A stretch of DNA of 64,000 nt from Arcobacteraceae bacterium. GTDB taxonomy: Bacteria > Campylobacterota > Campylobacteria > Campylobacterales > Arcobacteraceae. The notes under the pieces were generated by a model that was given only the letters and a program-made list of their open reading frames with translations, did not search any database and had not been told where the DNA came from. The position numbers and the translations under genes were made by a program. The stretch is from the NCBI GenBank assembly GCA_021107755.1, contig JAIOSF010000027.1, forward strand, positions 1-64,000, given 5' to 3'. This document shows, one piece after another, positions 36,610 to 45,317 of the stretch (positions are counted from its first letter, which is position 1; each line of letters starts with the position of its first letter).

Positions 36610-37034
36610 GATTTACCTTTTTGATTAGAATCTATTTTTTCTAAAATATTTAAAAATTTTTTCTTTGATTTGTAACCATAAGAGCTATCAATAATAGTTT
36701 CAGTTTTAGAATCTATGAAAAATACAGTGGGGACTACTTTGGCTGTAAATTTACCTACAGGGTATTCCCCTTTGTCTTTGTTGAGTATTACTGGTATAAA
36801 GTGTTGTGATACATAATTATTTATTATTTTTTTGTTTAATGTTTGTTTTTTGAGTTTTTCACACCAAGGACAAGTTGTTGTTACAAGGACCAACATCAAA
36901 GGTTTATTAGTTTGTAATGCTTTTGCTTTTGCTTGTTCATAATTTACAAAGTAGTTGTTCTTATTAGCAAAGTCATCTATAGAAGCAAAGCTTAATGAAA
37001 AAAATATTGAAACCAGTAGTAGATGTTTTATCAT
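36606..37034 (-). CDS. periplasmic thioredoxin-fold protein (CPWC), copy 2
   Basis: This 142-residue protein has a signal peptide (HLLLVSIFFSLSFASI) and a thioredoxin fold with TTCPWCEKLKKQTL and VVPTVFFID. It resembles the protein at 34269 in length and motifs and is likely an old duplicate. It is the first gene of the operon that runs through the unknown secreted protein to selO. A role in keeping periplasmic thiols reduced is likely; the reductant donor is not in the window. Confidence 0.85.
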   Translation of the reverse strand: MIKHLLLVSIFFSLSFASIDDFANKNNYFVNYEQAKAKALQTNKPLMLVLVTTTCPWCEKLKKQTLNKKIINNYVSQHFIPVILNKDKGEYPVGKFTAKVVPTVFFIDSKTETIIDSSYGYKSKKKFLNILEKIDSNQKGKS

Positions 37035-37161
37035 TTATCTATCCTTATGTAAGATGTAAAACATTATCAAAACTTATTTAAAGTTTATTTAATATAAACT
37101 TGTAATATAAAATATTTTCCCATTACAAGTTTAGAAAATCTAAAAATATAAAGAGGATTTT

Positions 37162-37650
37162 ATGAAAACACTATATATTATAAGGCATGCAAAATCTAGC
37201 TGGAAAGATATTGCTTTAGATGACTTTGATAGACCTTTAAGTCAAAGAGGTAGAGATGATGCATTACTAATGGCAAATAAGTTAGTAGAGTTAAACATTT
37301 TCCCAGACTTAATTATCTCAAGCCCTTCAAAAAGAACAAAATGCACAATAAACATTATAGCTCCACAATTGGGTTATGAAAAAGATATTGTATATGACGA
37401 TAAAATTTATGAATCAAATATGACAAATTTAAAAAAGATAGTGAAGAATCTCGATAATAAAAATAATTCAGTATTTCTTTTTGGGCATAATCCTGGTTTA
37501 AATATGTTAGCAGAAGATTTATGCGGATTTATAAAAAATATTGCAACGACAGGTATATTGATTATAAATTTTGATTGTAACTCTTGGAGTGAAGTATCAA
37601 ATCTCAATAGTAATTTAAGTGATTATATTTATCCAAAAAAATATAAATAA
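37162..37650 (+). CDS. sixA: SixA-like phosphohistidine phosphatase
   Basis: The 162-residue protein is a histidine phosphatase with the signature RHAKSSW at residues 8-14 (His9 as the nucleophile), DDFDRPLSQRGRDDA near residue 23, and FGHNPGLN near residue 110. SixA enzymes remove phosphate from phosphohistidine, in E. coli mainly from nitrogen-related phosphotransferase protein NPr. Here a histidine kinase lies 300 bp downstream and several kinases lie nearby, but the target is unknown. It diverges from the thioredoxin gene. Confidence 0.88.
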   Translation: MKTLYIIRHAKSSWKDIALDDFDRPLSQRGRDDALLMANKLVELNIFPDLIISSPSKRTKCTINIIAPQLGYEKDIVYDDKIYESNMTNLKKIVKNLDNKNNSVFLFGHNPGLNMLAEDLCGFIKNIATTGILIINFDCNSWSEVSNLNSNLSDYIYPKKYK

Positions 37651-37710
37651 TTTATTTTAAATTAACTTATTCAAAGGATAGATGAAGTAGAATTTTAAAA
37701 AGGAGATTTT

Positions 37711-37902
37711 ATGTTAAGATTGGTTTTGGCTATTTTGCTACCTTGGTTAAACTTTTTTACTATCGGTAAACCTATTTCAGGTATTGTATGTTTAATTTTA
37801 CAACTATCACTTATAGGTTGGTTGCCAGCAGCAATTTGGTCTGTTTATTCTTTAAGTCAGTATAATACAGATAAAAAAATAAAAAATGCTCTAGGGAAAT
37901 AA
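37711..37902 (+). CDS. YqaE/Pmp3-family small membrane protein
   Basis: This 63-residue protein has two membrane helices (residues 3-20 and 24-46) with the family WLPAAIWSVYSL segment in the second. The polar tail is QYNTDKKIKNALGK. Pmp3/YqaE proteolipids alter membrane potential and are induced by salt or cold stress in other organisms. It has a clear AAAAGGAG ribosome binding site. The gene stands alone. Confidence 0.85.
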   Translation: MLRLVLAILLPWLNFFTIGKPISGIVCLILQLSLIGWLPAAIWSVYSLSQYNTDKKIKNALGK

Positions 37903-37954
37903 TTAATTATAATTATGATAGAATCCCCTTCACTATTCAAAGTAAAGGGTTCTA

Positions 37955-39829
37955 TTGAGATTAAAAGTCATTATTTTAACACTTTTTATTTTCTCTTATG
38001 GTATAGTTTTATTAGTAACTTCTCAAAATAAAAATACAAGACTTGATTTGATATTAAAAACTCATATCAATCTATTAAAAACTCATTACAAAATCACAAA
38101 AGACTATTTTATTACAGATGCAAAGAATATACAAAGTACTTTTTTAGAAGATAAATATGTTATTAATATTTTAGAAAAAGCACAAAGAGCTACCAATGAA
38201 GAGCGAGCTATTTTAAGAAAAGAACTTTATGACTTTTTAGCTCCTTTGTACAAAAGACTTCAATTAAAAGGGATTAATCAAATACATATAGTATTTTCAA
38301 ATAACATCTCATTTTTAAGAATGCATAAACCAAATAAGTTTGGAGATGATTTAACAGAGATAAGATATACTTTTAAATATGCTAATGAGATGAAAAAAAG
38401 TATTTTTGGGTTTGAACAAGGGCGTTCTACTCATGCTTTTCGATATACTTTTCCTTTTATCCATAACAATCAACATATGGGTGCTATAGATATCTCTTTA
38501 TCATCTGAATCTATTCAGGAAAAATTACAAGATATAAATAATATTCATTCCCATTTTTTAGTAGATAAAAAGATATTTCATAAAAAAGTTTGGGAAAGTA
38601 GTAATCTTATGAACAGGTATATTCAAAGTATTGAACATAAAGATTATATGTTTACATTAAATAAATTTCATAACAAAGAAAGATTATTGAATAGTAAAAA
38701 GAGAATAATATTTCCTTTAAAAGATGAAATAAATAAAAAAATAGAGTTAAAACAACCCTTTGCTGTATATAAACAATATACAAATAATGTAAATGTAGTT
38801 ACTTTTTTACCAATTGATAATGTACGAGAAGAGAAAGCTGTAGCTTATTTGGTATCTTATGATAAAGATCCATATATTTATGATATATATAGAAGTTATT
38901 CTATTATAAATATAGTATTATTTGTAGGTTTGGCAACACTATTTTACTTTATCTATAGAAATTTAAATTATAAAAAAGAGCTAGAGGAAGAGGTCTCTAT
39001 AAAAACGAAAGATCTACAAAAAGTTAGTAAAAATCTAAAAGACTTAAATGAAAATTTAGAACAAAAAATAGTTTTTGAAGTTGAAAAAAGTAAAGCTATG
39101 GAGAGCAAACTATTCCAGTCTGAAAAAATGGCCTCTATGGGAGAAATGATAGGAAATATAGCACATCAATGGAGACAACCACTTTCTGTAATATCTACAG
39201 GTGTAACAGGTATGAAGATGCAAAAAGAGTATGATTTATTAACTGATGATATTTTTAATGATACTTGTGATGTGATTAATAAAAATGCACAGTATCTCTC
39301 TACAACAATAGATGATTTTAGAAACTATATTAAAGGGGATAGAGAGAAAAAAGTTTTTAATCTCAAAAAAGATATTAATAGTTTTATCCATCTTGTAGAG
39401 GGGTCAATTCATAAATATAATATAAATATAGTTTTGGATTTAGATGAATCTATAGAGATTAATGGATATGAAAATGAACTTACCCAGTGTTTTATCAATA
39501 TTTTCAATAATGCTAAAGATGTTTTAGTAGAGATAGAAAATAGTTCTGAACGATATTTGTTTATATCTACAAGTATAGAAAATGATAGAGTGCTAATAAA
39601 AATTAAAGATAATGGTGGTGGGATACAAGAAGATATAATGCCAAAAATATTTGAACCATATTTCACCACTAAACATCAATCTCAAGGTACAGGACTTGGT
39701 CTTCATATGACTTATAGTCTTATAGTTGAGGGGATGAATGGTACTATTGAGGCAAAAAATATTTGTTTTGATTATGAAGATAAAAACTATAATGGATTAG
39801 AGATTACAATAACACTTCCGTCTGAATAG
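37955..39829 (+). CDS. membrane sensor histidine kinase (large Cache sensor)
   Basis: The 624-residue protein begins with TTG 37955 behind AAAGGG and has an N-terminal helix, a periplasmic sensor of about 280 residues with double-Cache features (SFLRMHKPNKFGDDL, then FPFIHNNQHMGAIDIS), and a second helix near residue 317-333. A coiled coil leads to the kinase core with His404 in NIAHQWRQPLS, DNGGGI and GTGLGLHMTY. The core is strikingly like that of the kinase at 29406, while the sensors differ. No response regulator gene is adjacent. Confidence 0.9.
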   Translation: MRLKVIILTLFIFSYGIVLLVTSQNKNTRLDLILKTHINLLKTHYKITKDYFITDAKNIQSTFLEDKYVINILEKAQRATNEERAILRKELYDFLAPLYKRLQLKGINQIHIVFSNNISFLRMHKPNKFGDDLTEIRYTFKYANEMKKSIFGFEQGRSTHAFRYTFPFIHNNQHMGAIDISLSSESIQEKLQDINNIHSHFLVDKKIFHKKVWESSNLMNRYIQSIEHKDYMFTLNKFHNKERLLNSKKRIIFPLKDEINKKIELKQPFAVYKQYTNNVNVVTFLPIDNVREEKAVAYLVSYDKDPYIYDIYRSYSIINIVLFVGLATLFYFIYRNLNYKKELEEEVSIKTKDLQKVSKNLKDLNENLEQKIVFEVEKSKAMESKLFQSEKMASMGEMIGNIAHQWRQPLSVISTGVTGMKMQKEYDLLTDDIFNDTCDVINKNAQYLSTTIDDFRNYIKGDREKKVFNLKKDINSFIHLVEGSIHKYNINIVLDLDESIEINGYENELTQCFINIFNNAKDVLVEIENSSERYLFISTSIENDRVLIKIKDNGGGIQEDIMPKIFEPYFTTKHQSQGTGLGLHMTYSLIVEGMNGTIEAKNICFDYEDKNYNGLEITITLPSE

Positions 39830-39867
39830 TTTTAGAAAATAAGTTCCTTTTGTGTACAATCTAGTTA

Positions 39868-41985
39868 ATGAGAAAAAAGGTATATAATTTGAATGAAAAA
39901 CAAAAAATACTCTCAGAAGTATTTGGACATAAAAGCTTTAGACCTTTTCAAGAAGAAGCTGTAGATAGTTTATTAAACCATAAAGATTTACTAACTATTA
40001 TCCCTACTGGTGCTGGTAAGTCATTATGTTATCAACTTCCTGCTTTACTGATGGAAGGTATTTGTGTGGTTATCTCTCCACTAATTGCATTGATGCAAGA
40101 TCAAGTAACAGCACTTAAGGCAAATGGTATGGAGGCAGTTATGATAAACTCCTCTTTATCTGGGGAGCAAATCAATGATACTTTTACACAAATTCAAAAT
40201 GGAAAGATTAAATTTTTATATATAGCTCCAGAGAGATTTTCAGCATTTGGATTTATAGAATTTTTACAATCAATTAAAATATCTTTTTTTGTGATAGATG
40301 AAGCACATTGTGTGAGTGAATGGGGACATGAGTTTAGATCTGATTATAGAAAATTACGATTATTAAAAGATAATTTCCCACATATTCCAATAGCTACATT
40401 TACAGCAACAGCAACTTCAAAAGTTCAATCAGATATTCTCTCAAACTTAGCACTTAATAATCCTGTTGTCTTAAGAGGAGAAACAAATAGAACAAATCTT
40501 TTTATCGAAGTAAAAAACAGGGTAGGAAATGGGAAAGCACAACTTTTAGAGTTCCTAAAAAATAAAAAACAACATACAGGAATAGTCTATACCTATTCAA
40601 GAAAAGAGACAGAGCAAATAGCACTTTTTTTGCAAGAGAAAGGATATAGTGCAAAAGCATATCATGCGGGTCTAAGTTCACAAATAAGAGAAGATGTGTA
40701 TACACAGTTTATTAATGATGAGTTAAATATAGTTGTAGCAACAATTGCTTTTGGTATGGGGATAGATAAAAGTAATATTCGCTTTGTAGTACATACCTCT
40801 ATGCCAAAAACTATGGAGAACTTTTATCAAGAGATAGGACGAGCTGGAAGAGATGGACTTGATTCTCATACACTATTACTTTATACAAAAGCAGACCAAA
40901 TAAGTAAGTTAGCACAAATAGATGATAGTATTAGTGGTGAGTATAGAACTGTATTAGAAGATAAATTACAAAAAATCTATCAGTTTAGTGCTTCAACTGG
41001 CTGTCGTCATCAAATTATTGCAAAATATTTCGATGATGCAATAGAGCCATGTAAAACAATGTGTGATAACTGCACTAAAGAGAAAGTTGAACAATTAGAT
41101 ATAAGTGTAGAGGCACAAAAATTTTTATCAGCTGTTTATAGGTCAAATCAAAGTTTTGGACAAAATCATATTATAGATATATTACGAGGTTCAAATAATC
41201 AAAAAGTATTTCAGTTTAATCATAATGAGTTAAGTGTCTATGGTATAGGAAAAAGCAAAAGTAAAAATGAGTGGAATGCTATAGTTGATAGACTTTTTGA
41301 TATTGAAGCTATCGAAGTTGGTGAGTATAGAGCTATTAAGATTACCCCTTATGGGATGGAAGTTTTAAAAGGGCAAGAGAAAGTATTAATAGATAGTGAT
41401 AAAATAGGGATAGTTGAAGAGATGAAGGAAGATACTTCATTATCGAAAGAATATTCTCAATTTTTTGAACAGTTTAGAAGTTTAAGAACTACAATTGCTA
41501 AAGAGGAGCAGGTTGCTCCATATATTGTATTTAGTGATAAGGTATTAGTAGAGTTAAGTGATAAGCTCCCTCAAACAAAAGAGGATTTTCTTTCTATAAA
41601 TGGGGTAGGGGAAGTAAAGTATGAAAAATATGGAGAGAAGTTTTTAAACCTTTGTATAGAGTGCAAACCAAGTCAAAAGAAAAAGCTTTCTAAAACATAT
41701 TTAGATACCCTAGCACTTATTGAAGAAAATAATTCAATAGAAGATATTGTAACCAAAAGGGAACTACAAAGTGCTACAATTATATCTCATATAAAATTAT
41801 TGCAAGAGCATGGAAAGTTAGAGCAAGTTCAAGTAGATGCACTTTTAGAGCCATTAAAGAAGAGTTTTCCAGGTGCTATTAAAAAATGGATAGTTGAGGG
41901 ATTAGAACTTGATACTATACAAGAACTAAAAGGGAAGCTTTATTTATATGAGGTTTTATTTGATAAAGAAAGGGAGAATAAATGA
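39868..41985 (+). CDS. recQ: ATP-dependent DNA helicase RecQ
   Basis: RecQ is a 3'-5' superfamily 2 helicase for recombination and fork repair. The 705-residue protein has Walker A (PTGAGKSLCYQLP), the DEAH box in VIDEAHCVSEWGHEFR, motif VI QEIGRAGRDG, a zinc-binding part with CDNC near residue 408, the RQC domain, and an HRDC-like segment near residue 540. It has an added C-terminal helical part of about 100 residues compared with E. coli RecQ (609). Its last four bases overlap the hoxE start (ATGA), so the helicase gene appears to lead the hox operon. Confidence 0.94.
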   Translation: MRKKVYNLNEKQKILSEVFGHKSFRPFQEEAVDSLLNHKDLLTIIPTGAGKSLCYQLPALLMEGICVVISPLIALMQDQVTALKANGMEAVMINSSLSGEQINDTFTQIQNGKIKFLYIAPERFSAFGFIEFLQSIKISFFVIDEAHCVSEWGHEFRSDYRKLRLLKDNFPHIPIATFTATATSKVQSDILSNLALNNPVVLRGETNRTNLFIEVKNRVGNGKAQLLEFLKNKKQHTGIVYTYSRKETEQIALFLQEKGYSAKAYHAGLSSQIREDVYTQFINDELNIVVATIAFGMGIDKSNIRFVVHTSMPKTMENFYQEIGRAGRDGLDSHTLLLYTKADQISKLAQIDDSISGEYRTVLEDKLQKIYQFSASTGCRHQIIAKYFDDAIEPCKTMCDNCTKEKVEQLDISVEAQKFLSAVYRSNQSFGQNHIIDILRGSNNQKVFQFNHNELSVYGIGKSKSKNEWNAIVDRLFDIEAIEVGEYRAIKITPYGMEVLKGQEKVLIDSDKIGIVEEMKEDTSLSKEYSQFFEQFRSLRTTIAKEEQVAPYIVFSDKVLVELSDKLPQTKEDFLSINGVGEVKYEKYGEKFLNLCIECKPSQKKKLSKTYLDTLALIEENNSIEDIVTKRELQSATIISHIKLLQEHGKLEQVQVDALLEPLKKSFPGAIKKWIVEGLELDTIQELKGKLYLYEVLFDKERENK

Positions 41986-42455
41986 CTGTACAAACAGATG
42001 ATAGATATAAAATGGTTGAAAAAACCATGAAAAAGTTGGGGTATGATAGAAGTGCCTTAATAGAAACACTTCATACAGCACAAGAAACTTTTGGATACTT
42101 AGAAAATGAAACTTTGAAGTTTATAGCAAGAAGATTGAAACTCCCTTTTTCAAAAGTATATGGAGTAGCTACATTCTATCATTTTTTTAGACTTAAACCA
42201 AAAGGGAAACATACAGCAGTAGTATGTATGGGAACGGCTTGTTATATAAAAGGAGCTACTGCTATTTTAGAAAGTCTAGAAAGTAGATTTGGTATACAAG
42301 CTGGAGAGACTACAAAAGATGCACTCATCTCTGTTTTAACTGCTCGTTGTGTAGGTTCATGTTCACTAGCACCAGTTGCTATATATGATAATAAATCTGT
42401 AGGGAAACTTACCCTTGAAGTTGCAGAAAAAACTATAGAGGAGCTCATCAAATGA
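41982..42455 (+). CDS. hoxE: HoxE, [2Fe-2S] diaphorase subunit of NAD-linked hydrogenase
   Basis: The 157-residue protein is NuoE-like, with the four cysteines of a thioredoxin-like [2Fe-2S] cluster: VCMGTACYIKG and CVGSCSLAP. An N-terminal helical bundle part (residues 8-75) includes VYGVATFYHFF. In bidirectional hydrogenases HoxE works with HoxF and HoxU. It overlaps recQ by 4 bp and hoxF by 4 bp. The gene order hoxEFUYH distinguishes it from a Complex I nuoE. Confidence 0.93.
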   Translation: MTVQTDDRYKMVEKTMKKLGYDRSALIETLHTAQETFGYLENETLKFIARRLKLPFSKVYGVATFYHFFRLKPKGKHTAVVCMGTACYIKGATAILESLESRFGIQAGETTKDALISVLTARCVGSCSLAPVAIYDNKSVGKLTLEVAEKTIEELIK

Positions 42456-44071
42456 TTCAATCAATAGAAGACTTAGAAGAGATAGCTAGTAAGAAGAAGT
42501 GCACAGAACAAAGTTGTAAAGATGAGTTACGAGTATGTATAGGGAGTAGTTGTGCAGCGCTGGGTTCACAAGAGATGCAAAAATCTTTAGCTAAAAAAGT
42601 AAAAGAGAAAGAGCTACAAGGTAAGTGTAAAGTAAAAGGTGTAGGGTGTAATGGTTTGTGTTCTGCTGCCATTATGGTCTCTTCATATGATAAAGCAAAT
42701 GAGAAAGAGGTTATATACGGTGGAATTGAGACTACTGATGAAGAGAGATTATTAGCACTAATTGAAAATGATATAGAGTTAAAGGATAAGCTTCTTGATA
42801 CAAATACACCATTTTTTACACAACAAAAGAAAATAGTATTAGAAAATGCAGGTATAGTTGATCCAAATGATATAGATGACTATATTGCTCATGATGGATA
42901 TAGAGCATTATTTACAGCTTTAGAAGAGATGAGTTCAAATGAAGTTATAGAAGAGGTAAAAACTTCAGGACTACGAGGTAGAGGTGGTGGTGGCTATCCT
43001 ACTGGACTAAAATGGGAAACTGTTTTAAAAGTTGAGAGTGACCAAAAGTATATTGTATGTAATGGTGATGAGGGAGACCCCGGGGCTTTTATGGATAGAG
43101 CTGTAATGGAAGCAGACCCACATAAGATACTTGAAGGTATGGCAATAGCAGGATTTGCCTGTGGTGCAAGTAAAGGTTTTATATATGTTCGAGCAGAATA
43201 CCCAATTGCTGTTGAAAAATTAAATAAAGCGATAACTCAAGCTAGAAAAAAAGGTATCTTAGGAAATAGAATTGCAAATAGTAATTTTGATTTTGATATA
43301 GAAATACGACTAGGTGGTGGTGCTTTTGTTTGTGGAGAAGCAACAGCATTAGTAGCTTCTATTGAGGGAAATAGGGGAAATCCTAGACAAAAACCGCCAC
43401 ATTTGAGTGATTATGGACTTTGGGGTGAGCCTACTATTTTAAACAATGTGGAAACTTTTGCAAACATTGCACCTATTATTAGAAATGGTGGAGCGTGGTA
43501 TAAAGCAATAGGAACTGAAAAATCTAGTGGTACAAAAGTATTTGCCCTTACAGGTCATATCCAAAACACTGGACTTGTTGAGGTTCCTATGGGGATAAGT
43601 TTACGAGACTTAATCGAAAAAATAGGTGGTGGAGTTCCAAACGGTGGAAAACTAAAAGCTATTCAAACAGGGGGACCTAGCGGTGGTTGTATCCCTGAAA
43701 ATATGCTTGATATTCCTGTAGATTATGATTCACTTAAAGCTGTAGGGTCTATCATGGGAAGTGGTGGACTTATAGTTATGGATGAGAGTTCAAATATGGT
43801 TGAGGTTGCACGGTTTTTTATGGACTTTAGTAAAAGTGAGTCATGTGGTAAATGTGTTCCTTGTCGAGTAGGTACAACAGAGCTTACTGAACTTCTTGAT
43901 AAGTTTATTAAAAAAGAGGCAAAACAAAGTGATTTTGACCTTTTAAAAGAGATGTGTGTAGTTGTACAAGATGCTTCTTTATGTGGTCTTGGACAAACTG
44001 CACCAAATCCAGTGTTAAGCACAATTAAATATTTTGAAAAAGAGTATTTAGAAGGGATTAAAAATGATTAG
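42452..44071 (+). CDS. hoxF: HoxF, NAD(H)- and FMN-binding diaphorase subunit
   Basis: The 539-residue NuoF-like protein oxidises or reduces NAD(H). An N-terminal [2Fe-2S] part (VCIGSSC, CNGLC) of about 100 residues is followed by the FMN/NADH part with GRGGGGYPTGLKW and CNGDEGDPGAFMDR, and the C-terminal [4Fe-4S] site in ESCGKCVPCRVGT with a last Cys in SLCGLGQ. The N-terminal ferredoxin-like extension is typical of HoxF. It overlaps hoxE by 4 bp and hoxU by 8 bp. Confidence 0.95.
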   Translation: MIQSIEDLEEIASKKKCTEQSCKDELRVCIGSSCAALGSQEMQKSLAKKVKEKELQGKCKVKGVGCNGLCSAAIMVSSYDKANEKEVIYGGIETTDEERLLALIENDIELKDKLLDTNTPFFTQQKKIVLENAGIVDPNDIDDYIAHDGYRALFTALEEMSSNEVIEEVKTSGLRGRGGGGYPTGLKWETVLKVESDQKYIVCNGDEGDPGAFMDRAVMEADPHKILEGMAIAGFACGASKGFIYVRAEYPIAVEKLNKAITQARKKGILGNRIANSNFDFDIEIRLGGGAFVCGEATALVASIEGNRGNPRQKPPHLSDYGLWGEPTILNNVETFANIAPIIRNGGAWYKAIGTEKSSGTKVFALTGHIQNTGLVEVPMGISLRDLIEKIGGGVPNGGKLKAIQTGGPSGGCIPENMLDIPVDYDSLKAVGSIMGSGGLIVMDESSNMVEVARFFMDFSKSESCGKCVPCRVGTTELTELLDKFIKKEAKQSDFDLLKEMCVVVQDASLCGLGQTAPNPVLSTIKYFEKEYLEGIKND

Positions 44072-44783
44072 AGAAAAAGCTAGAGTAAAAACCTTTAAAA
44101 TAGATGATATAGATGTTACAGGAAGATCAAACAGTACAATCCTTGAAATAGCAAACGAACACAATATTAAGATACCAACTTTATGTTATCTAGAAGGGTT
44201 AAGTTGTGTTGGTGCTTGTAGAATGTGTCTAATTGAAGTAAAAGGGAGTTCTAAACTAATACCAGCTTGTACTGCAAAGATAAAAGAGGGTATGGAAGTT
44301 ATTACAACTTCTCCAAGAATTGAAAAACATAGAAAGATGATACTCTCTATGATATTTGCAGAGCGAACACACACTTGTAGTGTATGTGTCTCAAATGGAC
44401 ATTGTGAATTGCAAGACTTATCTGTTGAACTTAATTTAGAACATAGTGTTGTCCCATATATTCATAAAAACTTTGATATAGATGCTTCCCATAAAGATTA
44501 TATGTATGACCCAAATAGATGTATTTTATGTACAAGATGTGTACGGGTTTGTGATGAGGTTGAAGGTGCTCATGCTTTAGATATCTTAGGTCGTGGAATT
44601 GATTCAAAAATTATACACGATATGGATGAGCCTTGGATAGATAGTGAAAGTTGTACTTCATGTGGAAAATGTGTTCAGGTGTGTCCAACGGGTTCATTGT
44701 TTGAAAAAGGTGTAAGTGCTACAGAGATGGTAAAAAAGAAAAATATAGTTACAAACTTAATCCAAATGAGGAAAGATAGATGA
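44064..44783 (+). CDS. hoxU: HoxU, iron-sulfur electron-transfer subunit
   Basis: This 239-residue protein is like the N-terminal part of NuoG. It has a plant-type [2Fe-2S] site (CYLEGLSCVGACRMC, then PACT), the His-Cys3 region (CSVCVSNGHC), and two [4Fe-4S] ferredoxin motifs (CILCTRCVRVC and CTSCGKCVQVCP). It passes electrons between HoxF and the hydrogenase HoxYH. It overlaps hoxF by 8 bp and hoxY by 4 bp. Confidence 0.94.
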   Translation: MIREKARVKTFKIDDIDVTGRSNSTILEIANEHNIKIPTLCYLEGLSCVGACRMCLIEVKGSSKLIPACTAKIKEGMEVITTSPRIEKHRKMILSMIFAERTHTCSVCVSNGHCELQDLSVELNLEHSVVPYIHKNFDIDASHKDYMYDPNRCILCTRCVRVCDEVEGAHALDILGRGIDSKIIHDMDEPWIDSESCTSCGKCVQVCPTGSLFEKGVSATEMVKKKNIVTNLIQMRKDR

Positions 44784-45316
44784 AAAAAGTAAGAGTAGGA
44801 ACTATTTGGCTTGATGGATGTTCTGGATGCCATATGTCTTTTTTGGATATGGATGAAAGATTAGTAGAGTTGTCTCAATATATGGATGTAGTGTATAGCC
44901 CTTATGTGGATGCAAAAGAGATACCAAGTGATATTGATCTATTTATTGTTGAAGGTGCTTTAAGTACAGATCATGATATTAAAATTATTAAAGAGATACG
45001 AAAAAACTCTAAACTTATTTTAGCTCTTGGAGATTGTGCTGTTACTGGAAATATTTCAGCTATGAAAAATCTTTTTGGAACAGAAGCTGTTTTGGAAAAA
45101 GGATATTTTGATTTAGCAGATATAAATAAAGGTGAGTATCCAAGTGAAGTTGTACCAACACTTTTAGATAAAGTAATACCATTAAATGAAGCTATTGATG
45201 TTGATTATTTTGTCCCTGGTTGTCCAACTCCAGCAGATGCGATTTATGAAGTTATAAAAGCGATTATTGAGAATCGAGAGATAAAAATAAGTGATTATAC
45301 AAGGTTTGGAAAATAA
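44780..45316 (+). CDS. hoxY: HoxY, [NiFe]-hydrogenase small subunit
   Basis: HoxY carries the proximal [4Fe-4S] cluster next to the NiFe site. The 178-residue protein shows WLDGCSGCHMSF near the start, GDCAVTGN around residue 91, and PGCPTPADAIYEV near residue 145, giving the four cysteine ligands. It has no twin-arginine signal, so the enzyme is cytoplasmic, as expected for the group 3d type. It overlaps hoxU by 4 bp and hoxH starts one base after its stop. Confidence 0.94.
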   Translation: MKKVRVGTIWLDGCSGCHMSFLDMDERLVELSQYMDVVYSPYVDAKEIPSDIDLFIVEGALSTDHDIKIIKEIRKNSKLILALGDCAVTGNISAMKNLFGTEAVLEKGYFDLADINKGEYPSEVVPTLLDKVIPLNEAIDVDYFVPGCPTPADAIYEVIKAIIENREIKISDYTRFGK

Positions 45317-45317
45317 A

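Noticed and set aside
37919-37954. Terminator after the Pmp3-like gene
   Set aside because: CCCTT and AAAGGG can pair loosely, but the stem has gaps and no T run follows, and it overlaps the ribosome binding site of the next gene.
41982-44783. Complex I genes nuoE, nuoF, nuoG
   Set aside because: The fused N-terminal ferredoxin part of the F subunit, the short U subunit and the directly following hydrogenase subunits identify them as hox genes.
45291-45317. GTG start of hoxH inside hoxY
   Set aside because: The ATG at 45318 starts directly with the conserved HoxH N-terminus; the nine extra codons are hoxY sequence in another frame.
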